Shown here: piece after piece, positions 53,594 through 63,213 of the stretch
How positions within the stretch are numbered: position 1 is the stretch's first letter
How the letters are laid out: each line of letters starts with the position of its first letter
Origin: Campylobacter ornithocola
GTDB taxonomy: Bacteria; Campylobacterota; Campylobacteria; Campylobacterales; Campylobacteraceae
NCBI RefSeq assembly: GCF_013201605.1
Contig: NZ_CP053848.1
Span: 1-64,000 of the forward strand
Length of the DNA stretch: 64,000 nucleotides
Direction of reading: 5' to 3'
Program-made: the position numbers and the translations under genes
The notes under the pieces: model-generated
Seen by the model: the letters and a program-made list of their open reading frames with translations, nothing else
Databases searched by the model: none
What the model was told of the DNA's origin: nothing

Positions 53594-54967
53594 ATGGAGG
53601 TTTTTCTTTCTGTCGTGGCTACTTTATTTTGTGTATTTTTAGTAGCCTATTTTATTCTTAAAAAATACAATCCTATCTTTACTTTTTTTCTCTCAGGTAT
53701 TATTATCTTAATCATCATTTCTTTAGCAACTGGTGAGTCTGTGCTAAAACAAAGCTTGGGAAATCCTGTTTTTGATGTCTTTGGTTTTGTAACTCAAACT
53801 TTTAAGACAAATTTAGCTGGTGTGGGGCTTATTATAATGTCTGTTGCAGGTTTTGCAGCTTATATGAAGCACATTAATGCTTCGGCAAAGTTAGCTTTTG
53901 TAGCAAATAAACCACTAGGCAAGATTAAAAACAAATACTTAGTTTTAAGTGGAACATTTGTGGTAGGTATGGCTTTAAAAATAGTTATTTCAAGTTACAC
54001 AGGACTTTTGCTTTTATTGCTTGCTTCGATTTATCCTGTTTTAATCGCTATTGGAATTCGTCCTATCACTGCTGTATCGGTTTTATCATTAATTGCACTT
54101 GATTATGGTCCTAAAGATGGAAATTCTATAAATTTAGCAGATATGGTAGGCATTGAAAATGTTGTTGCTATGTTTTTTGAATACCAAATTTATCCTGTTA
54201 TAGCTTATGTTGTTGTGATAGCTTTGCTTATTCCGTTTTATTATAGTTATATGGATAAAAAAGATTTGGCAAAAGGTGTCGTGGATAATATCGAACAAAT
54301 GGAAATTAAAAATCCAAGTTGTCCTTTGTTTTATATTTTCTTACCTTGGCTTCCTATAGTGTTTTTATTTGGTGCTTATTTTGCAAATTTATATGGATAT
54401 AAAGTGAAACTAGATGTGGTGAGCGCCAATTTTTTAAGTATAAGTTTGGTTTTTATTTTAGAGTATGTTAGACATAAAGACGCAAAAAAACTTGCAGATG
54501 ATTTGATGGTGATACTAAAAGCTATGGCAGAAATTTTTGTAAGTGTTGTTTGTATTATCATTGCAGCTTCTATTTTTGCAGAAGGTATTAAAGCGTTAAA
54601 GGGTATAGAACATTTAGCCTTAGCAGTTTCTTCTATGGGGGCTTCTGCTGTGTTGCTTACTATTATAGTTTTAAGCTTTATTGTGTATTTTGCAAGTGTG
54701 ATTATGGGTAGTGGGATTGCTGCTTTTAATGCTTTTGGGAGACTTGCTCCAGATATTGCTCAAAAACTAGGGATTAATCCTATCTCACTAGCTTTGCCAC
54801 TTGAGATTGCTTCTTGTTTAGGGCGTGCTGCCTCGCCAATATCGGGTGGAATTTTAGCCTTAGCAGGTTTTGCAAAATTAGATCCTATAGCCATTGTTAA
54901 AAGATCTACTCCTATGTTGCTTGTAGGAATGGCTTTAAATATCCTAATAGCTTGGTATTTTGCATAA
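53594..54967 (+). CDS. dcuC: DcuC-family C4-dicarboxylate transporter
   Basis: The 457-residue membrane protein has ~12 hydrophobic segments. It contains the DcuC-like features FVTQTFKTNLAGVGLIIMSVAGFAAYM, ALDYGPKDGNSINLA and SGIAAFNAFGRLAPDIAQK. Family members export succinate in fumarate respiration or exchange it for fumarate/malate. In C. jejuni a dcuC gene precedes purM-coaE-dapF, and the same order is kept here with the autotransporter inserted between. A hairpin follows its stop. Confidence 0.88.
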   Translation: MEVFLSVVATLFCVFLVAYFILKKYNPIFTFFLSGIIILIIISLATGESVLKQSLGNPVFDVFGFVTQTFKTNLAGVGLIIMSVAGFAAYMKHINASAKLAFVANKPLGKIKNKYLVLSGTFVVGMALKIVISSYTGLLLLLLASIYPVLIAIGIRPITAVSVLSLIALDYGPKDGNSINLADMVGIENVVAMFFEYQIYPVIAYVVVIALLIPFYYSYMDKKDLAKGVVDNIEQMEIKNPSCPLFYIFLPWLPIVFLFGAYFANLYGYKVKLDVVSANFLSISLVFILEYVRHKDAKKLADDLMVILKAMAEIFVSVVCIIIAASIFAEGIKALKGIEHLALAVSSMGASAVLLTIIVLSFIVYFASVIMGSGIAAFNAFGRLAPDIAQKLGINPISLALPLEIASCLGRAASPISGGILALAGFAKLDPIAIVKRSTPMLLVGMALNILIAWYFA

Positions 54968-54990
54968 GTGATAGCTTTTTAAGCTATCAC
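54968..54990. terminator. Hairpin after dcuC
   Basis: The perfect 10-bp inverted repeat GTGATAGCTT / AAGCTATCAC with a TTT loop begins right after the dcuC stop. No T-run follows, but the placement is terminator-like. Confidence 0.55.
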
Positions 54991-55134
54991 TCTAAAATTT
55001 TACCTACATTAGTAAGTGGTGTTAAATTACTCTAAAAGCCATTTAAAATATTATTATATTTTTATTTAAATTTATAATTTAAAATTCCTTTAATACAAGC
55101 CATGTCAAAAAACCCTAAGTGTATTTATATATAT

Positions 55135-55144
55135 GGGGGGGGGG
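55135..55144 (+). repeat. Poly-G tract (G10) upstream of the autotransporter promoter region
   Basis: Ten consecutive G residues lie 57 nt before the autotransporter ATG and 11 nt before a candidate -10 (TATAGT at 55156-55161). Such tracts are hotspots for slipped-strand mispairing in Campylobacter. Here it would alter promoter spacing or upstream contact, not a reading frame. Confidence 0.85.
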
Positions 55145-55201
55145 ATTGGATTTGGTATAGTATTTGCTATCAAATATATAAACCAAAAAAAAGGAAAAAC
55201 A

Positions 55202-58200
55202 ATGTTTAATAACTCATTCTACGGGGGGGGGGAATTATAATTCTAAACTCAAACTCTCTTTAGTATTAGCAACCCTACTTTTTACCTCAAACCCTTTAAC
55301 AACAAATGAAATTTTTGCTCAAAATATAAATTTAGAAGCTGGAAAAGCTGGAAGCAATGCCAGTGGTGGTGGTGCTGGTTATCAAGGTCAAGATTATCCA
55401 CGCTCTGATAGACCTGGTGGCCAAGGTGGCAATGGTAGCGGCGGACAAGGAAATAATTCTAATGGCACTAATGCAAATAACTATAATAACCAAAATTTAG
55501 CTATAAGTGATAATACTTTTACCATAAAAGGTGGCAATGGTGGCACAGGTGGCAATGGTGGCAATGGTGGTAATGGTGGCAATGGTGGAGCTGGTGGTGA
55601 TGAAAAAATGATATGCATTTCCTCTCATTCTTGCTATGGTGGCACTGGTGGAGTAGGTGGTAATGGCTCTAGTGCTAAGGCTGGTGGCACAGGTTCTAGT
55701 ATAGATTTAAGTGCTAATGTAAATTCTACCTCACTTACTCTAACTTCTACTGGTGGAACTGGTGGTAAAGGTGGCAATGGTGGTCATGGTGGCACTGGTG
55801 GAGCTGGTGGAGCTGGTGCTAATGGTTATTATGGTGGTGCATTTGTCAATGGTAAACATGGTAGTGCAGGTGGCACTGGTAATTGGGGTGGTCATGGAGC
55901 TAATGGTAGCACTGGTGGCATAGGCGGAGCTTCTAAATTAAATCTAAACTTTAGCCAGGCTAGTCTTAGTGATATTATTATTAATAATACTGGTGGTTCT
56001 GGTGGAAGTGGGGGCTGGGGTGGCTCTGGAGGCAATGGTGGAGCTGGTGGCCTTGGAGGTCATGGCGGTGCTGGAGCAGCGGCTTCTCGTCCTGGCAATG
56101 GTGCGGTTGGCGGTAATGGCGGTAATGGCGGTAATGGAGCTATTGGAGGCAGTGGAGCTAGCGGAGGCGAAGCTAAAATAAGCCTAAACTTTAGCCAAGC
56201 AAATACTACTATAAACACTCTAAATATAAAAAATAATGCAGGTCATGGAGGCTGGGGTTCTCAAGGCGGTAATGGCGGAGCTGGTGGCCAAGCAGGTGGT
56301 GCTGGCTGGGGTAATGGCGGTGGTGATAATAATCATGATTGGGGTAATGGTGGCCAAGGTGGCCATGGAGTAAATGGCGGTAATGGAGCTAATGGCGGTA
56401 ATGGAGCTAATGGAGGAGCTTCTAATATAAGCTTAAATCTAGCCAATGTAAATAAAATCACTACTTTAAACTTAGAAGCTAATGCAGGAAATGGCGGTAA
56501 TGGTGGCAAAGGCGGAAATGGTGGCCGTGGTGGCAATGGTGGTGCTGGACAAATTGGAGGCGATGGCTCTTTAAATGGAAATGGTGGCAATGGTGGCCGT
56601 GGTGGAAATGGTGGCCGTGGTGGCAATGGAGGTAATGGTGGTAGTGCTACTATAGAACTTGCTAATATACAACAAGATATAGATATACAAACACTTACTT
56701 TAAAAGCTAATGCAGGTAATGGTGGAGCTGGAGGTGGCGCTGGATCTGCAGGAGGTGGCGGTAGTGCTGGAGCTCCTGGTAGCGGAGGAAATAGTACCGG
56801 TGGTAGCTGGGGTAGTGGCGGTGCTGGTGGTAGCAATGGTGCTAATGGAAGTGGTGGTACTGATGGAAATGCTAATGTAAAATACACTCAAATTAATAAT
56901 CAATCTAATCTAAACATAGGTATAAAAACAGCTAATATTAGTGCAAATGCTAGAAATAACTGGGCTGATGCACAGGGCTTGAAATTTAGTGGTGGTGAAA
57001 ATAACACCCTAAAACTAGATAGCATGATGACCACAGCAACAAACACAAGTAACAATTTAAAAGCTAATGCTCTCACCTTAGAAAATACTAGCTTAAATTT
57101 AAAAAGCTATAGTGATAATGGCACTATAACTATAAACTCTTCTATAAATGGTGGAAATACAAGTGCAGAAAGTCAAGCTTATACTCTAAAAGCTACAAAT
57201 TCTACTATTAATCTTTTAGATAATTTAGAACTTGCTTCATCTACAAGTGGAGCTAGTGCTAATTTAGATTCTAAGCAAAAAGGTGCACACTTTAGTAATA
57301 GTACTTTAAATATAGCAACAGGTAAAAAATTTACTAGTGATACTTTAACCACACAAGATAATAGCGTTATTACAATAAGCACTGATATTGCAAACAACAC
57401 AGCAGGTTTTATACAAATAACTAAAAATGCAAATACTACTAAAGATGATCTTACTATAAATATAGAAGATCAGTTTGTAAAAGATATAAAAAGTGGAAAA
57501 AAATCTTTAGAAGAAGGCCAAACAGAAAAATTTACATACACAGATAAAAAATTATTAACTAATGGCATAAAAGAATACACATTAGGAATTGCTAGTAAAG
57601 GCTTTGACTTAGAAGATACTAGATATATGACAGCTTATGAAACTTCTCAAGAAGCAGATAATAATAATCTTAGTCTAGATTCTCTAACCATAAAACGCTC
57701 TAAAGAAGGTAAAAAAGGAGATGATGGACTTAGCTTTGATGAAGCAAATATTAATATACTAAGCCATGATAATAAGTCTGTAAGAGCTAGTACTATAGGA
57801 AGTGATGCTGGTGAGGGTAAAGATGGAACTAATGCTATCCTTTATGGTAATGGTGGTAATGGAGGTCATGGTGGTAAAGGAGAAAGTCTTTTCCAAGTAG
57901 CATATCGCCTTAGTGGTTCTAGTCTTTTAAGTATCTTTGATAAAAATGCTAACATTAATGCTATAGGTGGTAATGGTGGCCATGGAGCTAATGGGGGTAT
58001 GGCTGATGGAATTGATCATTTTAATGGAGTAAAAGCTGGAGATGGTGGCAATGGCGGAGCCGGTGGTGATGTATATATAGCTGGAATATATGCTAATGGA
58101 TTAAATGACAATCAAGCTTATAATCTTACCTTAAATGGTACATTAGATTTAAAAGCTACTGGTGGTAAAGGTGGCACAGGTGGTAAAAAAGGCGATAATA

Positions 58201-61200
58201 CCAAAGCAGATACAGAAGATGGCAAATTTACTCTAATAGATGATAAGTTTGAAGGTGGCGTAGCTGGTGAGGGTAAAGATGGAGAAGATGCTAAAGATGG
58301 TGATGCTGTTATTTATGGAGTATATTTAGATAATGGCTCTAAATTAAATCTTATATCTAAAGATGGCTTTACAATGAATGCTAGTGCAAATTCAGGTACT
58401 GGTAAGGCTGAAGTATATGGAGTATATATAAACAATGGCTCTCATCTTACTTTTAAATCCGACAAAGATTTTATCATTAATGCTAATGCAAGCGGAGCTG
58501 ATGGATCTAGGGCAAGTGCTTTTTATATTAAAGATTCTTTTTTAACTATAGATGGTAATGTAAATATACAAACTACTACCACTAATAAAGCTAATGATAA
58601 TACCTCAGGAGCAATTTTTAATAATGCTCATATAGATTTTAATAAAAACTCTAGTGAAACTGATAAATTCCATAAATTCCAAACTAATGATTCTGTAGTA
58701 TTAGAAAAAGATAATACTATGATTTTTAATATCAATCATACTACAGGCGGTGCAGATATTTTAAATGCAAATGAGTTTAAATCAGATGGTAAGGGTAAAT
58801 TATATGTTTCTATAAGAGATCCTTATATCAATAAAAAATTAGAAGAAGAAAAACTGCAAAGTGGAAGCTTTGAATTTAATAATGGTGGTATTACCTTAAT
58901 CGAAGGTAAAAATGGCACTCTTAAAGATGTAGAAATTGCTTCAAGTGGTAGTGGTGGATCTTATGATACTCAAAACAGACGCTATGGGGTAGAATTATTT
59001 TTTAATGATTATAAAAACGAAGGTGATTTAAAAGTAACTAAGGTAGAAATCGTTGAAAATCATCATGGCAAAGATGGCAAAGATGGCAAATCATATAATT
59101 ATAAAACCCTTATGCATATAGGAGATGCTGGAGTATTTACTAAAACTGGCCAAAGTGGCACAAATGGCGCAGCAGGAACTGATGCTTATCTTTATGGTAA
59201 TGGTGGCGATGGTGGCTTTGGAGGCCATGGAGAAGGCTTTAGAGTATTTGGCTTTAATAATGCTAATAATGCAAGTATAAGCAAAGATATGCAAATAAAT
59301 ATCATAGCAGGTAATGGTGGTAATGGTGCTGATGGTGGTTTAGGTGATGGGGCTGATCATAAATACAATCAAGGCTCTACTAATAAAATTACTTCAGGCG
59401 ATGGTGGTGCTGGAGGAAGAGGTGGCGATGCTATAGCTATAGCAGCTTTTTCTAATAAAACAACTTCAAATCTTAATCTAGATGCTAATATAAACATAAA
59501 AACTAAATCAGGCAAAGGTGGTCAAGCAGGAGAAGTAGGAAATATCCACAATGCTACTATAATCAACAAAGATAGCAAATACACACAATCAGCTTGGGGA
59601 ACTCAATACTTAGATGGCTTAGATGGAGCATCTTATGCTTTAGGTTTGGTTGCTATAAATGGAGGAGTTTTAAATATCACTAGCTCTAATGATAGTGTTA
59701 AAAATATACATGTTGAATCTAGCACTAATGCAGATGATAAAAGTAAGTTAGTAGCTTATAGTCTTTATGCTAGTAATAATTCTTTAATTAGTGTAGGAAC
59801 TAGTTTAAATTTAAGTGCTAAAGTAGAACAAGGCATTGGAGATAATAATAGCTCTAAGGCTTATGGTGTTTATTTGGAAAATTCTAAATTATACTTTGGT
59901 GCCTTAGAAGAAAATAAACTTAAATCTATGCAAGATTATAGAAAAATCAGTACAGATAAATTTACTTTAAAAGGTGATGCTACTTTTGGTTTTTATACAG
60001 ATTTAAAAAACAATAAAGGAGATAGCGTTGAAATTAATAAAGAATTAGATTTTAGTGATATTAAAAACTTTAAAATAGAAATACTAGATGATGCTGGAAT
60101 TTTCTTCACTTATGAAAACCCTATTTCTCAAACTATTACAGGTGATCATACCTTAGTAGATCTTAGTCAAATCACTGATAAAAATAAATTTAAACTAGAA
60201 GGTTATTTACAAGCTTCTAATACAATGGTAACTAAAGATCAAGGTGCTATAAGATACTATATCACCCCTACTATTACCCAAGATGATAAAACAGGTAATA
60301 TAGATTTAGAAAAAATAGAAGTTGTTAATAAAAACTATGGTGGCGGAGGTGGAGATAATGGCGTTATCCAAGATCCATCAGAAATCATAAGAGCCATAAC
60401 AGATAGTGGATTTTTAGTTAATAGAATGCACTTGCTATCAAGAAATGATTTAAGTGAGAGATTTAGAATACTAAAAGACAATAATCAAAACTATGGTATG
60501 TGGGTTCAAGGTGCTAATAATCATCTAAATCTTCACAGCAGTGCTTATGGAGATAGAAAAATATCAAGCATTTATACTTCAAGCAAGTATGGATTTGATG
60601 AGAAAAAAAGCTTTAAAAACTTTGATATGATGAATGGGGTTTATGCAGGATATGCAAGATTAAGTTCTGACTTAAATAGTTTGGGTAGTTCTAAAATCAA
60701 TAATTTTTCTACAGGATTTTATTCTGCTTTTATGTTCCATGATGATAGTTATATAGAAACAGGATTTAATCTAGATCATTACAAAGCAAAAACAAATGTT
60801 TCTACTGCTTTTATTAATGATCCTAGATACAATGGTGGAGATATAAATTCAAACTATAGTCAACTTGCTTATAGTGCATTTGTGGCTTTAGGTAAAAAAC
60901 TTCATTTAAACAAAGGAGCTTTTTTAGACAGCTCTATAGGTACTGATTTTACTTACTATGCTAAGAGTAAATTTAAAACAACTAATAAAATTTCAATCTA
61001 TAATGAAGATTATAGAAATTTAGGTCTTGTTGCTTCTGTGCTTTTAGGACAATATTACAATAATGAAAAAACATTAGTATATTTAAAAACAGACTTTGGT
61101 AAGTATTTTTCAGATGCTGAATATGGAAAACTTTCAGATCCTTTAATGGGGACTTGGCGTTATAAAAAAGGAGATTATGATTATAGTTTCTTAAATGCTG

Positions 61201-61322
61201 CTATAGGATTTAAAGTCCAAGCTAAAGATAATTTAGAATTAAGCTTTGAAACCAATCGTTACTTCTTAGATGATACAGATGCCAACTATGGATTTAAAGC
61301 AGAAGTTCGTTATAAGTTTTAA
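55202..61322 (+). CDS. Very large glycine-rich autotransporter, phase-variable and OFF in this sequence
   Basis: ATG 55202 follows AAGGA. The G10 tract at 55223-55232 puts it out of frame and ends translation at TAA 55238-55240 after 12 codons. With nine Gs the frame reads through to 61322, about 2,039 residues. The ON form starts [11 protein letters not shown], then a signal peptide ([14 protein letters not shown]... to IFA|QN). The passenger is built of GGx triplet repeats (GGNGGNGGAGG), then beta-rich YGVY-type repeats. A C-terminal autotransporter barrel of ~280 residues (from about [14 protein letters not shown]) ends EVRYKF. An internal ATG at 55608 would give a 1,904-residue form without a signal peptide. 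It is probably a surface adhesin or fibre; ligand is unknown. Confidence 0.9.
55223..55232 (+). repeat. Poly-G tract (G10) inside the autotransporter start, phase-variation switch
   Basis: The tract follows seven codons from ATG 55202. G10 gives a stop at 55238; G9 or G12 gives the long open frame (55233 onward is in the frame of 55608-61322). It is an intragenic contingency switch. Confidence 0.92.
55525..56680 (+). repeat. GGx-encoding tandem repeat DNA in the autotransporter passenger
   Basis: The DNA is a patchwork of 9-nt in-frame units such as GGTGGCAAT, repeated head to tail (for example 55536-55580, 56010-56060, 56500-56540). They are divided by non-Gly blocks of the form xxLNLSQAxxxxxxLNxxxNxG. 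Units are multiples of three, so gain or loss changes the length without a frameshift. GC content is visibly higher than the surrounding genome. Confidence 0.85.
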
Positions 61323-61326
61323 CACT

Positions 61327-61353
61327 AACCCTAGCTTTAAGCTAGGGTTTTTT
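61327..61353 (+). terminator. Terminator of the autotransporter
   Basis: AACCCTAGCTT (61327-61337) pairs with AAGCTAGGGTT (61339-61349), then TTTT. It begins 4 nt after the stop codon. Confidence 0.8.
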
Positions 61354-61364
61354 AAAGGTAAAGA

Positions 61365-61445
61365 ATGAAGCAGAACATAAAAAGATTTATTATTACTATT
61401 GTAGTCATGATAATTTTTTTATCTTTGTATGCTAATATAAACTAA
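61365..61445 (+). CDS. Possible small membrane peptide (26 aa)
   Basis: ATG 61365 is preceded by AAAGG at 61354-61358. The frame reads MKQNIKRFIITIVVMIIFL then SLYANIN and stops at 61445. It has a positively charged start and one hydrophobic helix, like many small membrane peptides. Nothing else supports it, and the sequence is short, so it could be chance. It lies immediately before the inverted repeat. Confidence 0.35.
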   Translation: MKQNIKRFIITIVVMIIFLSLYANIN

Positions 61446-61452
61446 AGAAAAT

Positions 61453-61579
61453 AATTTAATTTCCTAGAGTTTGCTTAAGTAAAATATAAGACAACAAAAA
61501 AACATTTAGAGTTTAACAAAGACAGCAAAAAACTCCTTTTTAAGCAAACTCGTTAAAGTAAATTCTAGGAAGTTAAATT
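61453..61579. other. Long imperfect inverted repeat, candidate structured RNA or element
   Basis: The left arm, AATTTAATTTCCTAGAGTTTGCTTAA (61453-61478), is repeated in inverse order at 61540-61551 (TTAAGCAAACTC) and 61565-61579 (CTAGGAAGTTAAATT, one mismatch). A 13-nt insertion (61552-61564) splits the right arm. The 61-nt loop has an inner GAGTTT/AAACTC pair (about 61509-61534). A -10-like TATAAA at about 61436-61441 precedes it on the plus strand. The right arm overlaps the purM stop. No T-run follows, so it is not a simple terminator. Confidence 0.55.
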
Positions 61580-62567
61580 ACTCTAAAATAACTCCTTCAT
61601 TTAGCACAACTTCGCCTATTACATAGGCATCTGAGCTTTCTAAAACTTTTCCTACATTAGATGGATCTACCACCATAACTAAGCCCACACCCATATTAAA
61701 ACTTCTATACATTTCAGCCTCTTCTACACTTTGGCCTATTTGGTAAAAAATTTCAGGAGTTTTTAGATGATGTTTTCTAATGATTGCACCTATTCCTCTT
61801 GGGAAAACTCTTGGTAAATTTTCTACTAATCCACCACCTGTAATATGAGCTAGTGCGTTGATGAAAGGTTTTAATTTTAAAAAGTCTTTTACGTAAATTC
61901 TTGTAGGCTCAAGTAAGATATCGATTAAATTTTTACCATCTATTTTATCATCAAATTTAAGTTTTTGTGCTTCAAACAATACTTTTCTGGCTAAAGAATA
62001 TCCATTAGAATGAAGTCCACTGCTAGGTAGAGCTAGTAAAATATCTCCATTTTTTACAAAATTTCTTCTATCTATCTCATCTTTTTCAGCCATACCCACT
62101 GAAAAACCTGCTAAGTCAAAATCATTGCTATGATACATGCCAGGCATTTCAGCAGTTTCTCCACCTATTAAGGCACAATTTGCTTTTTTACAACCATTAG
62201 CAATCCCTGCTACGACTTTTTTAGCTACTTCCACATCTAGCTTTGCAGTTGCATAATAGTCTAAAAAAAACAAAGGTGTAGCAAAATTGCAAATTAAATC
62301 ATTCACACACATTGCTACCAAGTCCTCGCCTATGGTTTCAAATTTTTGACCATCAATAGCAAGACGCAACTTCGTACCCACCCCATCTGTAGCTGCTAGC
62401 ATAACTGGGTTTTTAAAACCACTTGGCATAGCAAAAGCGCCAGAAAAAGAGCCTATACCGCCTAAAACATTTTCATTAAAAGTTTCTTTTACTAAAGGTT
62501 TTATTGCTTCTACAAAAGCATTACCATTATCTATGCTTACACCTGCATCTTCATAGCTTATACTCAT
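61578..62567 (-). CDS. purM: Phosphoribosylformylglycinamidine cyclo-ligase
   Basis: The 329-residue AIR synthase has YEDAGVSIDNGNAFV, GFSGAFAMP-type glycine loop, AATDGVGTKLRLA, LIGGETAEMPGMY and ITGGGLVENLPRVFP. It closes the imidazole ring in purine synthesis. Its stop lies within the right arm of the inverted repeat. The order purM (minus), coaE, dapF is as in C. jejuni. Confidence 0.96.
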   Translation of the reverse strand: MSISYEDAGVSIDNGNAFVEAIKPLVKETFNENVLGGIGSFSGAFAMPSGFKNPVMLAATDGVGTKLRLAIDGQKFETIGEDLVAMCVNDLICNFATPLFFLDYYATAKLDVEVAKKVVAGIANGCKKANCALIGGETAEMPGMYHSNDFDLAGFSVGMAEKDEIDRRNFVKNGDILLALPSSGLHSNGYSLARKVLFEAQKLKFDDKIDGKNLIDILLEPTRIYVKDFLKLKPFINALAHITGGGLVENLPRVFPRGIGAIIRKHHLKTPEIFYQIGQSVEEAEMYRSFNMGVGLVMVVDPSNVGKVLESSDAYVIGEVVLNEGVILE

Positions 62568-62624
62568 TTATCTTCCTTTAAGAATTTAAAAGGTATTTTA
62601 ACTAAAAATAATTAAGGCTAAATT

Positions 62625-63212
62625 ATGCAAAATGCTTATTTTGTAACTTCAAGCATAGCAGGTGGAAAGTCAAGTTTTATAAAAATAGTTCAAAATTTGG
62701 GTTTTGCCACTTTAAGTGCAGATGTGATAGCTCATGAGCTTTTAAATGAAAATGCAAATTCTATAGTCAAGCTTTTTAACAGCGATGATTTACTCGTAGC
62801 AAGAAAAATAGATAGAAAAAAACTTGGCGCTATTGTATTCAATGATTTAAACGCCAAAAAAAAGTTAGAAAATTTTTTACATCCTAAAATCAAAGAAGTG
62901 ATTTTGCAAAAAGCTCAAATTTTAGATCAAAAAAATAAAGCTTTTTTTATAGAATTGCCTTTATTTTTTGAAAATAATCATTATCAAAATTTAGGAAAAA
63001 GTATATTGATTTATACTCCAAAAGAAATTTTACTTCAAAGATTAATGCAAAGAGATAGTTTAGATGAAAGTGAGGCTTTAAAAAGACTCCATTTGCAACT
63101 TGATATAGAAGAAAAACTAAAAAAAGCAGATTTTGTGATAAAAAATATTTCAAGCTATAAAAATTTCGAAAAAAATGTGCTAAATTTTTTAAAACATACT
63201 TTAAAGGTTTAA
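62625..63212 (+). CDS. coaE: Dephospho-CoA kinase
   Basis: The 195-residue P-loop kinase has SSIAGGKSSF (P-loop of the GxxxxGKS type), SADVIAHELL, the HPKIKE motif (LHPKIKEVI) and a lid region LQRLMQRDSLDESEALKRL. It performs the last step of coenzyme A synthesis. dapF follows after 1 nt. Confidence 0.95.
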   Translation: MQNAYFVTSSIAGGKSSFIKIVQNLGFATLSADVIAHELLNENANSIVKLFNSDDLLVARKIDRKKLGAIVFNDLNAKKKLENFLHPKIKEVILQKAQILDQKNKAFFIELPLFFENNHYQNLGKSILIYTPKEILLQRLMQRDSLDESEALKRLHLQLDIEEKLKKADFVIKNISSYKNFEKNVLNFLKHTLKV

Positions 63213-63213
63213 A

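Noticed and set aside
55102-55206. Small frame from ATG 55102 through the first G tract
   Set aside because: No ribosome binding site and no recognisable product; the AAGGA before ATG 55202 indicates that start. The first tract is more likely promoter-associated.
55608-55610. ATG 55608 as the true start of the autotransporter
   Set aside because: It lies inside the Gly-rich repeats, has no ribosome binding site and would remove the signal peptide encoded upstream in the same frame.
55525-56680. Possible CRISPR array or VNTR element
   Set aside because: Repeats are short (9 nt), lack unique spacers of constant size, and encode continuous protein.
56333-56887. 184-residue proline/leucine-rich open frame on the minus strand
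   Set aside because: It is the antisense of GGx codons (GGN becomes NCC, Pro), so its length follows from the repeat bias and there is no ribosome binding site.
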